From JACPNO01 sp963825405 (lineage in GTDB: Bacteria > Acidobacteriota > Terriglobia > Bryobacterales > Bryobacteraceae): a stretch of 64,000 bases of DNA. The stretch is from contig CAWGTB010000001.1 of the NCBI GenBank assembly GCA_963825405.1, positions 682,001-746,000 of the forward strand, written 5' to 3'. Below are positions 1 to 7,661 of this stretch, piece by piece. Within the stretch, counting starts at the first letter, position 1. Every line of letters begins with the position of its first letter. The notes beneath the pieces were generated by a model, which saw only the letters and a program-made list of their open reading frames with translations, was not told the DNA's origin and made no database searches. A program made the position numbers and the translations under genes.

Positions 1-1
1 G

Positions 2-542
2 GTCGAGTCCGGCCGCAAGTACGGTCTGATTACGGTGGAACTCAGCACCATCTGGTTTTCAGGCGCCACCAATCTCTACTCGCGCGAGTTCTATGAGCTC
101 GCCCGTAAGCGGCTCACTTCCGACGGCATTCTGCAGCAGTGGGTGCAGCTCCACCGCATCGGTCCCGATGCCATCGGCTCGGCCCTCGCCACCGCCCGCG
201 CGGTGTTCCCGTATGTGGCGTATTGGAGCTACGGGGGACAGGGAATGATTGTCGCCGGCAACCATCCGCTGGTGATGAATCCGGAACGAAAGGCGTGGCT
301 GGCGGAACGGCTGGGCAAATCTCCCGATCTGCCGCCAGGCCGGGCGAGCGAAATCCTCGATGAGATTACTGCTCGGAGAATTGCTCGGCACCGCCGGTGT
401 CGAAGACCTGGTGGCACGGCGCAAGCCGGTGGTCAATACCGATCACAATCGCTACATCGAGTACGACACGCCGCGCTACTCATCCTCAGAGCGCGATTGG
501 CAGGCTTACAATATTGCTTTTTTTCGGTCCTGGAATCGCTGA
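2..542 (+). CDS. Spermidine synthase-like protein, C-terminal part, frameshifted
   Basis: The 5' end lies outside the window; the frame is open from base 2. The visible part resembles the C-terminal half of the spermidine-synthase-like (Rossmann methyltransferase fold) domain found in large membrane proteins of Acidobacteria, with a typical segment around NLYSREFYELARKRL and GILQQWVQLHRI. The reading frame breaks near base 362: removing one A restores a continuous frame through GELLGTAGVEDLVARRKP to RYIEYDTPRYSS and a stop at 540-542. The end matches the family, so the break is more likely a sequence error than decay. Whether this copy synthesises polyamines cannot be said from the fragment. 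Confidence 0.6.
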
Positions 543-546
543 TCGG

Positions 547-750
547 CTACTTCTGCAGCATCACTTCGGTGGACTTGATGACGACGGTAACCGTGTCGCC
601 CTTTTTGAGGCCCATTTCTTCGACGCTCTTGCGCGTGATCACGCTATCGATCGTATTCTTTCCGATCCTCACCACGACATGAGCCATGATCTCGCCGACA
701 TGAATTTCCGTGATCTTGCCCTTCAGTTGGTTCCGTGCGGATAGCGCCAT
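547..750 (-). CDS. Mop-domain (molbindin-like) small protein
   Basis: A 67-residue protein consisting of a single Mop/TOBE-like domain, with the family pattern ARNQLKGKI near the start, then VVVRIGKNTIDSVITRKS and GLKKGDTVTVVIKSTEV. Single-domain molbindins bind molybdate or tungstate as oligomers in the cytoplasm and are thought to store or buffer the oxyanion; the same domain occurs at the C terminus of ModE and ModC. The length fits a one-domain molbindin. No molybdate transporter is nearby, so the exact role is open. It is convergent with the preceding gene, four bases away. Confidence 0.85.
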   Translation of the reverse strand: MALSARNQLKGKITEIHVGEIMAHVVVRIGKNTIDSVITRKSVEEMGLKKGDTVTVVIKSTEVMLQK

Positions 751-764
751 AAGTTCAATTTACC

Positions 765-935
765 TCAAAAACTTGAAACAGCGCGGCCGCCTGTCCTGCG
801 TTGCTTTTTCTTCCGTTCATACTCGGCGATCTCTTTTTCCAGTTCCACCCGTGGTACCGCAATCAAGCAGCGCATCAATTCTTCAAACTCCCGGAAAACC
901 CTGCGCGCGTATTCGATATCCTGAACTGATTTCAT
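765..935 (-). CDS. Small charged protein overlapping an IS1595-like transposase
   Basis: A 56-residue ORF starting at ATG 935, whose start codon overlaps the stop of the upstream transposase ORF in an ATGA arrangement, implying translational coupling. It begins MKSVQDIEYARRVFREFEEL, continues RCLIAVPRVELEKEIAEY and ends in a lysine/arginine-rich tail (ERKKKQRRTGGR). It is probably helical. I do not recognise a named domain; it looks like a passenger or accessory ORF of the transposon. The overlap and continuous frame argue that it is genuine. Confidence 0.55.
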   Translation of the reverse strand: MKSVQDIEYARRVFREFEELMRCLIAVPRVELEKEIAEYERKKKQRRTGGRAVSSF

Positions 936-1399
936 GCGGCCTCGCTTCTTCCTAACTCTCTTTTTGCTGGGGCAGTGCGCTTGAAACTGTCGGTTCGCAT
1001 GGTCAGCCGGATTCTATGCTGCATGAACCAGATGGTCCGATGCGTGGTGCCGAGCAGGAGCGCAAGTTTGCGCGAACTGAGGCCGCGCGCTCCCTTGGCC
1101 ATCATCCACAGCGCGGGAAGCCACTGTTCCAGGGTGAGATGGCTGTCCTCAAATATCGTCCCCAGCTTTACGCTGAACTGCTTGGCGCAATCTTTGCATT
1201 TCCACACACGGCGCGTGGAGCAGTAATACGAGCGGTTGCATCCGCAGAGTGGGCAGACAGGAGTGCCGCCTGTCCAGCGGAGTGAAGCGACAAGTTGCTG
1301 GCAGAATTGCGGGTCACCGAAGTAATCGATCGCTGAGACAAGGTCAGCCGGGATCTCGGCATGTGGCTTGCAGGCGAGAGATTTCGTGGCGCGCCGCAT
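932..1399 (-). CDS. IS1595-family transposase, N-terminal part only
   Basis: About 155 residues from ATG 1399, which has a strong GGAGGAG ribosome binding site nine bases upstream (an in-frame start at 1456 lacks one). It carries the IS1595 N-terminal zinc ribbon, CPLCG then CKDC, with the typical RVWKCKDCAKQFSVKLGTIF stretch and the following helical region LTLEQWLPALWMMA...GLSSRKLALLLG...RTIWFMQHRIR. Full IS1595 transposases continue into a DDE (DDN-type) catalytic domain of roughly 150 more residues; here the protein ends soon after MQHRIRLTMRTDSF. It therefore cannot catalyse transposition itself and is either a truncated remnant or a short N-terminal product. Confidence 0.8.
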   Translation of the reverse strand: MRRATKSLACKPHAEIPADLVSAIDYFGDPQFCQQLVASLRWTGGTPVCPLCGCNRSYYCSTRRVWKCKDCAKQFSVKLGTIFEDSHLTLEQWLPALWMMAKGARGLSSRKLALLLGTTHRTIWFMQHRIRLTMRTDSFKRTAPAKRELGRSEAA

Positions 1400-1480
1400 T
1401 AAGTCATCTCCTCCGATTCCGATATGATGACCGCCGCCCCGGGCCTCGATAGCCACCCGGGACGGCGATCTTGCAAAACT

Positions 1481-2956
1481 CTACAGCTTGACGGTTACGG
1501 TCTTGACCTCGGTATATTGCTGCAGACCGTACTCGCCCAGTTCGCGGCCCAGGCCCGATTGCTTGAAGCCGCCGAACGGCGCCGCCGCGTCAAAGACGTC
1601 GTAGCAGTTCACCCACACCGTGCCCGCACGAACACCGTTGGCGACGGCGTGGGCTTTGCTGATATCGCGGGTCCACACCGCCGCTGCCAGTCCGTACGTC
1701 GTGTTGTTGGCTCGTTCGATGACGTCGTCGAGGTTCTTGAATTTGATGACGCTCATCACCGGGCCGAAGATCTCTTCTTTGGCGATCTTCATGTCGTCCT
1801 TCACGTCCGCGAACACTGTGGGCTCGATGAAATAGCCGCGATCTCCCACGCGGCCGCCGCCGTACAACAACGATGCGCCCTCCTGCTTGCCCGCTTCGAT
1901 GTAGCCCATCACCTTGTCGAACTGAGCCTCGTCGACCTGCGGCCCCTGCTCGGTGTTGGGATCGAACGGATCGCCCACCGTGCGGCGCTTCGCGCGCGCC
2001 ACGCTCTTTTCCACAAATTCGTCGTGGATCTTCTCTTCGACATAGAGCCGCGAGCCGGCGCAGCAGCACTGGCCCTGATTGAAGAACAGCGCAAAGTGAG
2101 AGCCTTCGATCGCCTGATCCAGATCCGCATCGGCGAACACGATGTTCGGGCTCTTGCCGCCCAGTTCCAGCGTGACGCGCTTCAGATTGGTTTGCGCGGC
2201 CGCTTCCATGATCAGGTGGCCGACTTCGGTCGATCCGGTGAACGCCACTTTGTCGACATCCATGTGGCGGGCAATGGCGGCGCCGGCGGTGGGGCCGTAG
2301 CCGGGCAGGATATTCACCACGCCTTCCGGGAAGCCGGCTTCGAGAATCAGCTCGCCGACTCGCAGGGCCGTCAGCGGCGTTTGCTCGGCCGGTTTCAGGA
2401 CCACGGTATTGCCCGCGGCCAGCGCGGGCCCCAGCTTCCAGGCCTGCATCAGCAGCGGAAAATTCCACGGAATGATCTGTCCGACCACGCCTACCGGTTC
2501 GTGGCGCGTGTAGCAGAAATAGTCTCCGGCGATCGGAATCGTCTTGCCTTGAATCTTGTCCGCCCAGCCGGCGTAGTACCGGTAGCAGGCGATGGTGAGC
2601 GCCAGATCCGCGGCCTTGGCGACGGCGAAAGGCTTGCCGTTATCGAGCGCCTCCAGGCGAGCCAGTTCATCGGCGTTCTTCTCGATCAGATCCGCGAGGC
2701 GGTTCAAATATCGCCCGCGCTCGGCCGCTGAGATGCGCCGCCACGGACCCTTGTCGAACGCGGCGCGCGCCGCTTTGACGGCTTTATTGACGTCCGCGGC
2801 GTCGGCCTCGGCGACCTGGCAGATTTCTTCTCCGGTGGATGGATTGACGGTGGCGAACGTGCGCCCGGACTCGCTCGAGACCCAGCGGTTATTGATCAGA
2901 AGCTGCGTGGCCCTGACCGTGACGTTGCTATCGATCGGTGAAAGTAGCGTAGCCAT
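1481..2956 (-). CDS. NAD(P)-dependent aldehyde dehydrogenase
   Basis: A complete 491-residue member of the ALDH superfamily (class 1/2 or betaine-aldehyde-like). Visible motifs are the cofactor-binding segment IIPWNFPLLMQAWKLGPALA, the KPAEQTPL segment, the FTGSTEVG turn, the general base glutamate in TLELGGKSPN and the nucleophilic cysteine in NQGQCCCAGSR. The end, FGGFKQSGLGRELG, is also typical. It oxidises an aldehyde to the acid in the cytoplasm; the substrate cannot be read from the sequence. The start ATG 2956 has an AAGGGA site just upstream. It overlaps the end of the TPR gene by 29 bases on the same strand, so the two are probably co-transcribed. Confidence 0.93.
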   Translation of the reverse strand: MATLLSPIDSNVTVRATQLLINNRWVSSESGRTFATVNPSTGEEICQVAEADAADVNKAVKAARAAFDKGPWRRISAAERGRYLNRLADLIEKNADELARLEALDNGKPFAVAKAADLALTIACYRYYAGWADKIQGKTIPIAGDYFCYTRHEPVGVVGQIIPWNFPLLMQAWKLGPALAAGNTVVLKPAEQTPLTALRVGELILEAGFPEGVVNILPGYGPTAGAAIARHMDVDKVAFTGSTEVGHLIMEAAAQTNLKRVTLELGGKSPNIVFADADLDQAIEGSHFALFFNQGQCCCAGSRLYVEEKIHDEFVEKSVARAKRRTVGDPFDPNTEQGPQVDEAQFDKVMGYIEAGKQEGASLLYGGGRVGDRGYFIEPTVFADVKDDMKIAKEEIFGPVMSVIKFKNLDDVIERANNTTYGLAAAVWTRDISKAHAVANGVRAGTVWVNCYDVFDAAAPFGGFKQSGLGRELGEYGLQQYTEVKTVTVKL

Positions 2957-3413
2957 ATTTTCCCTTTCCAGGTTGTGTGAAAGAACCCGTTGCCGGCGTT
3001 CCTTGGCCGAGTTCGAAAAGGGTGCCTGCCAGAGTACTCTTGGCCGCCACCGTATCCGGATGGTCGGGTCCGCCAGCTTCCATCCGGCACTTTAACACCT
3101 CTCGCTGAACGAGGCATGCCCCCATGAAGTCTCGCTCGGCAAACAGAAGTTCCCCCAAGGCCGTAAGGGCCAGCATTTTGGCCGGATGGGAGCGGGGCAG
3201 CCGTTGGCTCAAGCCATGCGCGGCACGCTCCAGAAGCTTTCTGCCGCGATCTGGATCGCCGGCGCGCCACAAGGCGCGGCCCAGATGACCCATTACCGCC
3301 AGGGTCTGCGGGTGCTGCGGGCCGAACATATGGTCATAAGAAGTCAGCGTGGCCGCCATGCCTGCAATGTCGGGCGCCTGCGGGCGATTGTCTTCTGAAA
3401 ACGACAATGACAT
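2928..3413 (-). CDS. Tetratricopeptide-repeat protein
   Basis: A protein of about 160 residues with kinesin-light-chain-type TPR units: PQHPQTLAVMGHLGRALWRAGD, then HPAKMLALTALGELLFAERD, then DHPDTVAAKSTLAGTLFELGQ. These mediate protein-protein contacts. There are only about three repeats and no signal peptide or catalytic domain. ATG 3413 is preferred to the TTG at 3419 but no clear ribosome binding site is visible. The C terminus (TPATGSFTQPGKGKYG) reads through the leader of the aldehyde dehydrogenase and looks unnatural, so the true protein may have been shortened or shifted near its end. Confidence 0.6.
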   Translation of the reverse strand: MSLSFSEDNRPQAPDIAGMAATLTSYDHMFGPQHPQTLAVMGHLGRALWRAGDPDRGRKLLERAAHGLSQRLPRSHPAKMLALTALGELLFAERDFMGACLVQREVLKCRMEAGGPDHPDTVAAKSTLAGTLFELGQGTPATGSFTQPGKGKYGYATFTDR

Positions 3414-3516
3414 TAACAAATGACAATATCACGAACCCGAAGACGGTTGCCAGGGGTGGGCGGCTCGTCCCAGCTTTTCTCGGCCGCGGCCCGGGAAACC
3501 GTAGTAGAGTAAATCC

Positions 3517-4050
3517 ATGCAAAAAACATCCTGGAGCGCCCCGTTAGCGCTTTGCGCATTCCTGGCTCTGCCTTTGGCGGCAGCCGACTATGACTGGAAA
3601 ACCAATTTTGCCAAGCACTGGAAAAGCTCGATTGCGTTCACGAACGTTGTCGCCGAAGCCATGCCCGCCGAAGGCTACAGCTACGTCCCGCCTTCCACGG
3701 CCACGCCGGCCGAACGGAATTACGCTGGCGAGATCATCCACATTGGCCGATTCAACGCCGGCATGTTCGGCCTGGTAACCGGCGCCAAACCGCCGGAAAC
3801 CCCGGCGCAAGGCACCACCGATAAAGACGTAGTGTTGAAATACCTCAAAGAAACCGCGGAGTTTTGTGATAAAGCGCTGGCAGGAATCACCGAGGAGCAA
3901 CTCGCCAAAACCGTCAAAGTCGGCAAGTACGAGATGACCGGCCGCGAGGCGCTCGACGGCGCTTACGCCCACATGGCGCACACCCGCGGACAGGCCGAGG
4001 TTTACCTGCGCCTCAAAAATATTCTGCCGCCACCGTATCCGTTCGAGTAG
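3517..4050 (+). CDS. Secreted DinB-like four-helix protein
   Basis: A 177-residue protein with an N-terminal signal peptide (hydrophobic APLALCAFLALPLAAADY) followed by a DinB/YfiT-like four-helix bundle: WKSSIAFTNVVAEAMP, then EIIHIGRFNAGMFGLV, then MTGREALDGAYAHMAHTRGQAEVYLRL. Histidines spaced across helices (IIHIG and MAHTRGQ) fit the divalent-metal triad of this fold. Exported DinB proteins are frequent in Acidobacteria; their role is unknown, although cytoplasmic relatives are metal-dependent thiol transferases. It stands alone, divergent from the TPR gene and followed by a TolB-like fragment on the same strand. Confidence 0.8.
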   Translation: MQKTSWSAPLALCAFLALPLAAADYDWKTNFAKHWKSSIAFTNVVAEAMPAEGYSYVPPSTATPAERNYAGEIIHIGRFNAGMFGLVTGAKPPETPAQGTTDKDVVLKYLKETAEFCDKALAGITEEQLAKTVKVGKYEMTGREALDGAYAHMAHTRGQAEVYLRLKNILPPPYPFE

Positions 4051-4105
4051 TTGATCGCGCGCGGCGAGCCGAAATCCCCACGCCTTCGTCTAACGTAGTC
4101 AGGCG

Positions 4106-4459
4106 ATGACTGCCTTGGCGATGCGTCTGACCGTGGTGAGCCTGCTCGGTGCGAGTTTGTCTTTTGGAGCTGAGCCGGATTTCCCGCTCAAGCGCGTCCC
4201 TGCGTTTACATACCTGGTGGATTACGAAGCTTCCTGGTCTCCCGACGGCCGGCAGATTGTTCTGATCTCCAGCCGGCATGGCGGCTTGAAAGTGCATCTT
4301 CTAGATGCAACCCGGGAAAGCGATGGCAGCGTGATGCGGCAGATCACAACCGGCGCCGATGAAGATGATTCTCCGGCCTGGTCGCCGGATGGCGCCAAAA
4401 TTTTATGCGGAAGGCGTCTGGGCGGTATCAGCCTGATTATGTTTCAAGCGCCGCGGTAA
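4106..4459 (+). CDS. Truncated TolB-like WD40/PD40 protein
   Basis: The 117-residue product has a signal peptide (LTVVSLLGASLSFGAEP) and two PD40-type beta-propeller strands, EASWSPDGRQIVLISSR and SPAWSPDGAKILCGRR. Complete TolB-like propellers have five to seven such repeats and run to several hundred residues, so only the first quarter is here. The last residues (LGGISLIMFQAPR) do not look like a propeller blade, and the stop abuts the convergent histidine kinase gene. It is best read as a 3'-truncated remnant. Confidence 0.55.
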   Translation: MTALAMRLTVVSLLGASLSFGAEPDFPLKRVPAFTYLVDYEASWSPDGRQIVLISSRHGGLKVHLLDATRESDGSVMRQITTGADEDDSPAWSPDGAKILCGRRLGGISLIMFQAPR

Positions 4460-5854
4460 CTACTCAGGCAGTACCAGGCGAAAGCAGGCGCCTGCACCGG
4501 GCTCGCTTTCGACCTCGATCTTCGTTCCATGCGCTTGGGCGATGGCCTGAGCGATGGACAATCCGAGGCCGGTGCCGCCATTGCCGCTGCGCGCCGAATC
4601 AACCCGATAGAAGCGGTCGAAAATATGCGGGATCGCTTCGGGGCCGATGCCTTCTCCCGAATCCATCACGGAAAGGCTGATTCCACCGCCGCATTCTCGA
4701 GTGGCAATTCTCACCGTGCCGCCGGCCGGCGTATGCTTGAGCGCGTTGTCGATCAGAATCAGCAGCAGCCTGCGCAGGGCGGCCTGATTGGCGGTGGCTG
4801 CGGCAGCGCTACTGGAAAGATCGGCCACCATCTGCACGCCGCGCGCTTCCGCGAGGCCCTCGCTGCGTTCGATCACTTCGGCCACAACGCCATTGACGTC
4901 GACGGGGGCGAGCGGCATCTCGATGGCGGTGGAGTCGGCCCGTGCCAGCGCCAGCAGATCTTCGGTGAGGCGGCCCATTCGCTCCGCTTCGAGCGCAATT
5001 TCGCAAAGCGCCTTGCGGTATTCCGTGGTGTCGCGCTCGCGGCGCAGCGCCAAATCCGCCGTGGTACGGATGATAGCGATCGGCGTGCGCAATTCATGCG
5101 AAGCGTCGGCAGTGAATTGCGTGATCCGCTTGACAGCCGCCTCCAGCCGCTCCAGCATGTCGTTCCAGGTTTCCGAAAGGCGCTGCAACTCGTCGCCGGT
5201 GTGCGGTACCGCCAGACGCTTGGAGAGGTTCTGTACGCTGATCGATCTGGCATCGCGCGTGATGCCATCGACCGGTGCGAGCGCGCGGCGGCTCAGCCAA
5301 TATCCGCCGAAGCAGGCTACCAGCAGCACGCCGGGGATCGCGGTCAATAGCAAATTGCGTAAATCGCGCGTCACGGCGAAGACGTCATCGAGCGGTCCCG
5401 CCACCAGCACGTCGTATTGCTGGCCGCGATCCTCCACGCGCATCGTGAGTACACGGAACGGCCGTCCGCCTTCCTCTACTACGCGATAGCGCGGCTGCTG
5501 CTCGGCCGCGTAGGGCAATTGGAATGCGGATGATGCGGGGCGGCCGGTCAAGGGCAAAATATATTGACCTTCAGCATCGCGAACCTGCATCAGCGTGCCG
5601 TCCGGCACTTCGCGTGCGAACTCGGAGAGCTCAATCGCCATCCGCCGGCGGTTGTTGGTAACGCCTTCGATCTCGAGTACGGTTTGCACGCCGCGAACGC
5701 GCTGTGCAAGCCGGTCATCCACGCCGGCCAGCAGGCGCTGTTTCACCGCAAACCAGAGTCCGCTGCTGAAAAGCGCAAGACCAAGCAACAGAACCGCCGC
5801 GTACCAGAGAGTGAGCCGCGTGCGTGTGGAGAGTCTGGCCATCATGCGCGTCAA
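4460..5854 (-). CDS. Membrane sensor histidine kinase, HAMP-containing
   Basis: A 464-residue kinase. TM1 is around residues 14-34, followed by a periplasmic sensor region of about 130 residues, TM2 around 170-190 (LLTAIPGVLLVACFGGYWL), a HAMP domain, a HisKA domain with the phospho-accepting histidine in ASHELRTPIAI, and a HATPase_c domain with the N box LILIDNALKHTP, DSGEGIGPEAIPHIFDRFYR and GGTGLGLSIAQ. It is the last gene of a minus-strand operon (response regulator, propeller protein, kinase) divergent from an RND efflux operon, an arrangement typical of metal- or drug-responsive CusRS/CzcRS-type systems. The signal is unknown. Confidence 0.92.
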   Translation of the reverse strand: MTRMMARLSTRTRLTLWYAAVLLLGLALFSSGLWFAVKQRLLAGVDDRLAQRVRGVQTVLEIEGVTNNRRRMAIELSEFAREVPDGTLMQVRDAEGQYILPLTGRPASSAFQLPYAAEQQPRYRVVEEGGRPFRVLTMRVEDRGQQYDVLVAGPLDDVFAVTRDLRNLLLTAIPGVLLVACFGGYWLSRRALAPVDGITRDARSISVQNLSKRLAVPHTGDELQRLSETWNDMLERLEAAVKRITQFTADASHELRTPIAIIRTTADLALRRERDTTEYRKALCEIALEAERMGRLTEDLLALARADSTAIEMPLAPVDVNGVVAEVIERSEGLAEARGVQMVADLSSSAAAATANQAALRRLLLILIDNALKHTPAGGTVRIATRECGGGISLSVMDSGEGIGPEAIPHIFDRFYRVDSARSGNGGTGLGLSIAQAIAQAHGTKIEVESEPGAGACFRLVLPE

Positions 5855-5871
5855 CGCGCGGTGTCAGCGAA

Positions 5872-6867
5872 CTAACGGCCGACCACCACGATATGGAAAG
5901 TATCCGCCAGTGCCTGTGGGCGGCCTTTCTTGCCGTCTTTACTCTCGGCCGGCGGGCCATACTCGGCGGCCGGCAGATAGAGCTTGTGCGCTTTTTGATC
6001 GGATGCGATGGTGCGCGCGCCTTTCGTGGTCTGAATGGTAGCGACGGGCTCGAATTTGCCCGGCGATGTTTCGCCGACCATTGTGATGGTGCCGTCGGCG
6101 CCGTTGGCGCTGAACGCGTGGCCGTCGTCGAAGGCAACGCCGTCCGTACCGCCGCCGATCGCGACGGAGGCCAGCACTTTGCCCGCGGCCGGATCGCTCA
6201 CCACCATCAGTTTGTTCTCGCAGACCGAATAAAGACGGCCCTTGGGATCGATTGCCAGGCCGCTCGGCGAATCGCACGGGGCGATGGAATAGCGCTTGGC
6301 AACCAGCGCGTTCTTGGCGTCGATCTCGATGATCTCGTTCTTGTCCTCGATGTTGGCGTAGATGTGCCCCTTGCCGTCGATCTGCGCGAATTCCGGTTTG
6401 CCCCCAACGGGAATCGATGCGGTGATGACGTCGCCGGTCTTGGCGTCGATCGCTGTCGAGTCGCTGCTGCGGCCGTTGAATGTGAAGACGCGATGCGAGA
6501 CCGGTTCGTAGATGATCGCGTCGGGATTCTGGCCGGTCTTCACCTTGCTCAGGACCTTCAGCGTTTTGAGATCGAACACCGTGACATCGTTGTCGCCGCC
6601 ATCGCTGGTGAACCCGCGGCCGAGATCGGCGGCGATGGCGATGCCGTGCACGCCTTTGGTGTCGGGAATCGTGCCGACAAGCTTGTCGGTGGCCGTATCG
6701 ATCACTTCAGTTTGGGTGCCGTGTGAGATGTACAGGCGGTGATTGGCGCTATCGACGTACGCGTAGTCCCAGCGGCCCGCGCCACCGATCTTGATCTTTC
6801 CGACAACTTTGTAAGTGGGCGCAGCGAGAGCTGCAACCGCCAGCATCAGCAGCAGAGGCGTTTTCAT
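5872..6867 (-). CDS. Secreted YncE-like beta-propeller protein
   Basis: A 331-residue protein with a signal peptide (LLLMLAVAALAAP) and YVTN/YncE-type propeller repeats, for example NHRLYISHGTQTEVIDTATD, DNDVTVFDLKTLKVLSKV, GHIYANIEDKNEIIEIDAKN and KLMVVSDPAAGKVLASVAIGG. These proteins are exported and act as ligand- or protein-binding scaffolds; no enzyme residues are evident. It sits between the response regulator and the kinase of one operon, 17 bases upstream of the kinase. That position suggests a periplasmic sensing partner of the kinase, which is inference. Confidence 0.85.
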   Translation of the reverse strand: MKTPLLLMLAVAALAAPTYKVVGKIKIGGAGRWDYAYVDSANHRLYISHGTQTEVIDTATDKLVGTIPDTKGVHGIAIAADLGRGFTSDGGDNDVTVFDLKTLKVLSKVKTGQNPDAIIYEPVSHRVFTFNGRSSDSTAIDAKTGDVITASIPVGGKPEFAQIDGKGHIYANIEDKNEIIEIDAKNALVAKRYSIAPCDSPSGLAIDPKGRLYSVCENKLMVVSDPAAGKVLASVAIGGGTDGVAFDDGHAFSANGADGTITMVGETSPGKFEPVATIQTTKGARTIASDQKAHKLYLPAAEYGPPAESKDGKKGRPQALADTFHIVVVGR

Positions 6868-6929
6868 GAATCAGTCGACTCCTTGTCGTCTATAAGGTAA
6901 GAGATCAACCTGAAGATTGGCTGAAAGCA

Positions 6930-7598
6930 TCAGGGCTCGCTCATCATGTAGCCGAAGCCGCGCACGGTGTGGATCAGCTTCGGTTCGCGCGTATCCACTT
7001 TCCCCCGCAACAGCCGCATGAAAACTTCGAGCGTATTCTCGTTGACGTCGGTGTCGAAGCCCCAAACGGATTCGAGAATCGTATCGCGGCTAATCGCCCG
7101 CCGCGCGTTTCGCATAAGCAGTTCGAGCAACCGGTACTCGCGCGGCGTCAGGCTGAGCACATCCTCGCCGCGGGTGACGCGGTGGCTGGCCGGGTCTAGC
7201 CGCAAGTCGGCGATTTCGAGGCAGACCGGCCGCGGTATTGCGCCCCTGCGGCTCACGGCGCGCAGACGGGCCAGCAGAATGTCGATCGAAAACGGTTTTG
7301 TCAGGTAATCATCGGCGCCGGAATCCAGGCCATGCACGACATCGGCGGGGGCGCCGCGGGCGGTCAACATCAAGACCGGGGTTTGATTGCGATTTTGGCG
7401 CAGCTTGCGAGCCAGCGCCATGCCATCCATGCCGGGAAGCATTACGTCCAGCACGATGACATCGAACTGCGAGGAACTGGCAAATTCAAATCCCTCGCGG
7501 CCATCTCGAGCCACGACCACTTGGTGGCCATCTTCGTGGAGAGCCCGCTGGAGCAGTTCGGCCATGCGCCGTTCGTCCTCGACGACCAGAATCTGCAC
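6930..7598 (-). CDS. OmpR/PhoB-family response regulator
   Basis: A 222-residue regulator. The receiver domain has the acidic pair in VVEDERR, the phospho-acceptor aspartate in VIVLDVMLPGMDG, and the conserved threonine and lysine in LMLTARG and LTKPF. The C-terminal winged helix has SLTPREYRLLELLMRN, NTLEVFMRLLRGKVD and IHTVRGFGYMM. It is the first gene of the operon with the propeller protein and the histidine kinase, and starts about 60 bases from the divergent TolC-like gene. The shared intergenic region probably holds the promoters of both operons, so it is the likely regulator of the efflux pump. Confidence 0.93.
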   Translation of the reverse strand: MQILVVEDERRMAELLQRALHEDGHQVVVARDGREGFEFASSSQFDVIVLDVMLPGMDGMALARKLRQNRNQTPVLMLTARGAPADVVHGLDSGADDYLTKPFSIDILLARLRAVSRRGAIPRPVCLEIADLRLDPASHRVTRGEDVLSLTPREYRLLELLMRNARRAISRDTILESVWGFDTDVNENTLEVFMRLLRGKVDTREPKLIHTVRGFGYMMSEP

Positions 7599-7661
7599 CC
7601 CAAAATCGTAGCATCTTCAGCGATTCTTCAGGATGAAATGGTCTACTGGACAGAGAGAATC

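Noticed and set aside
1424..2731. Long open frame (435 codons) on the plus strand
   Set aside because: It is antisense to the well-supported aldehyde dehydrogenase and its translation is rich in Arg, His and Asp with no recognisable motif; a codon-bias shadow.
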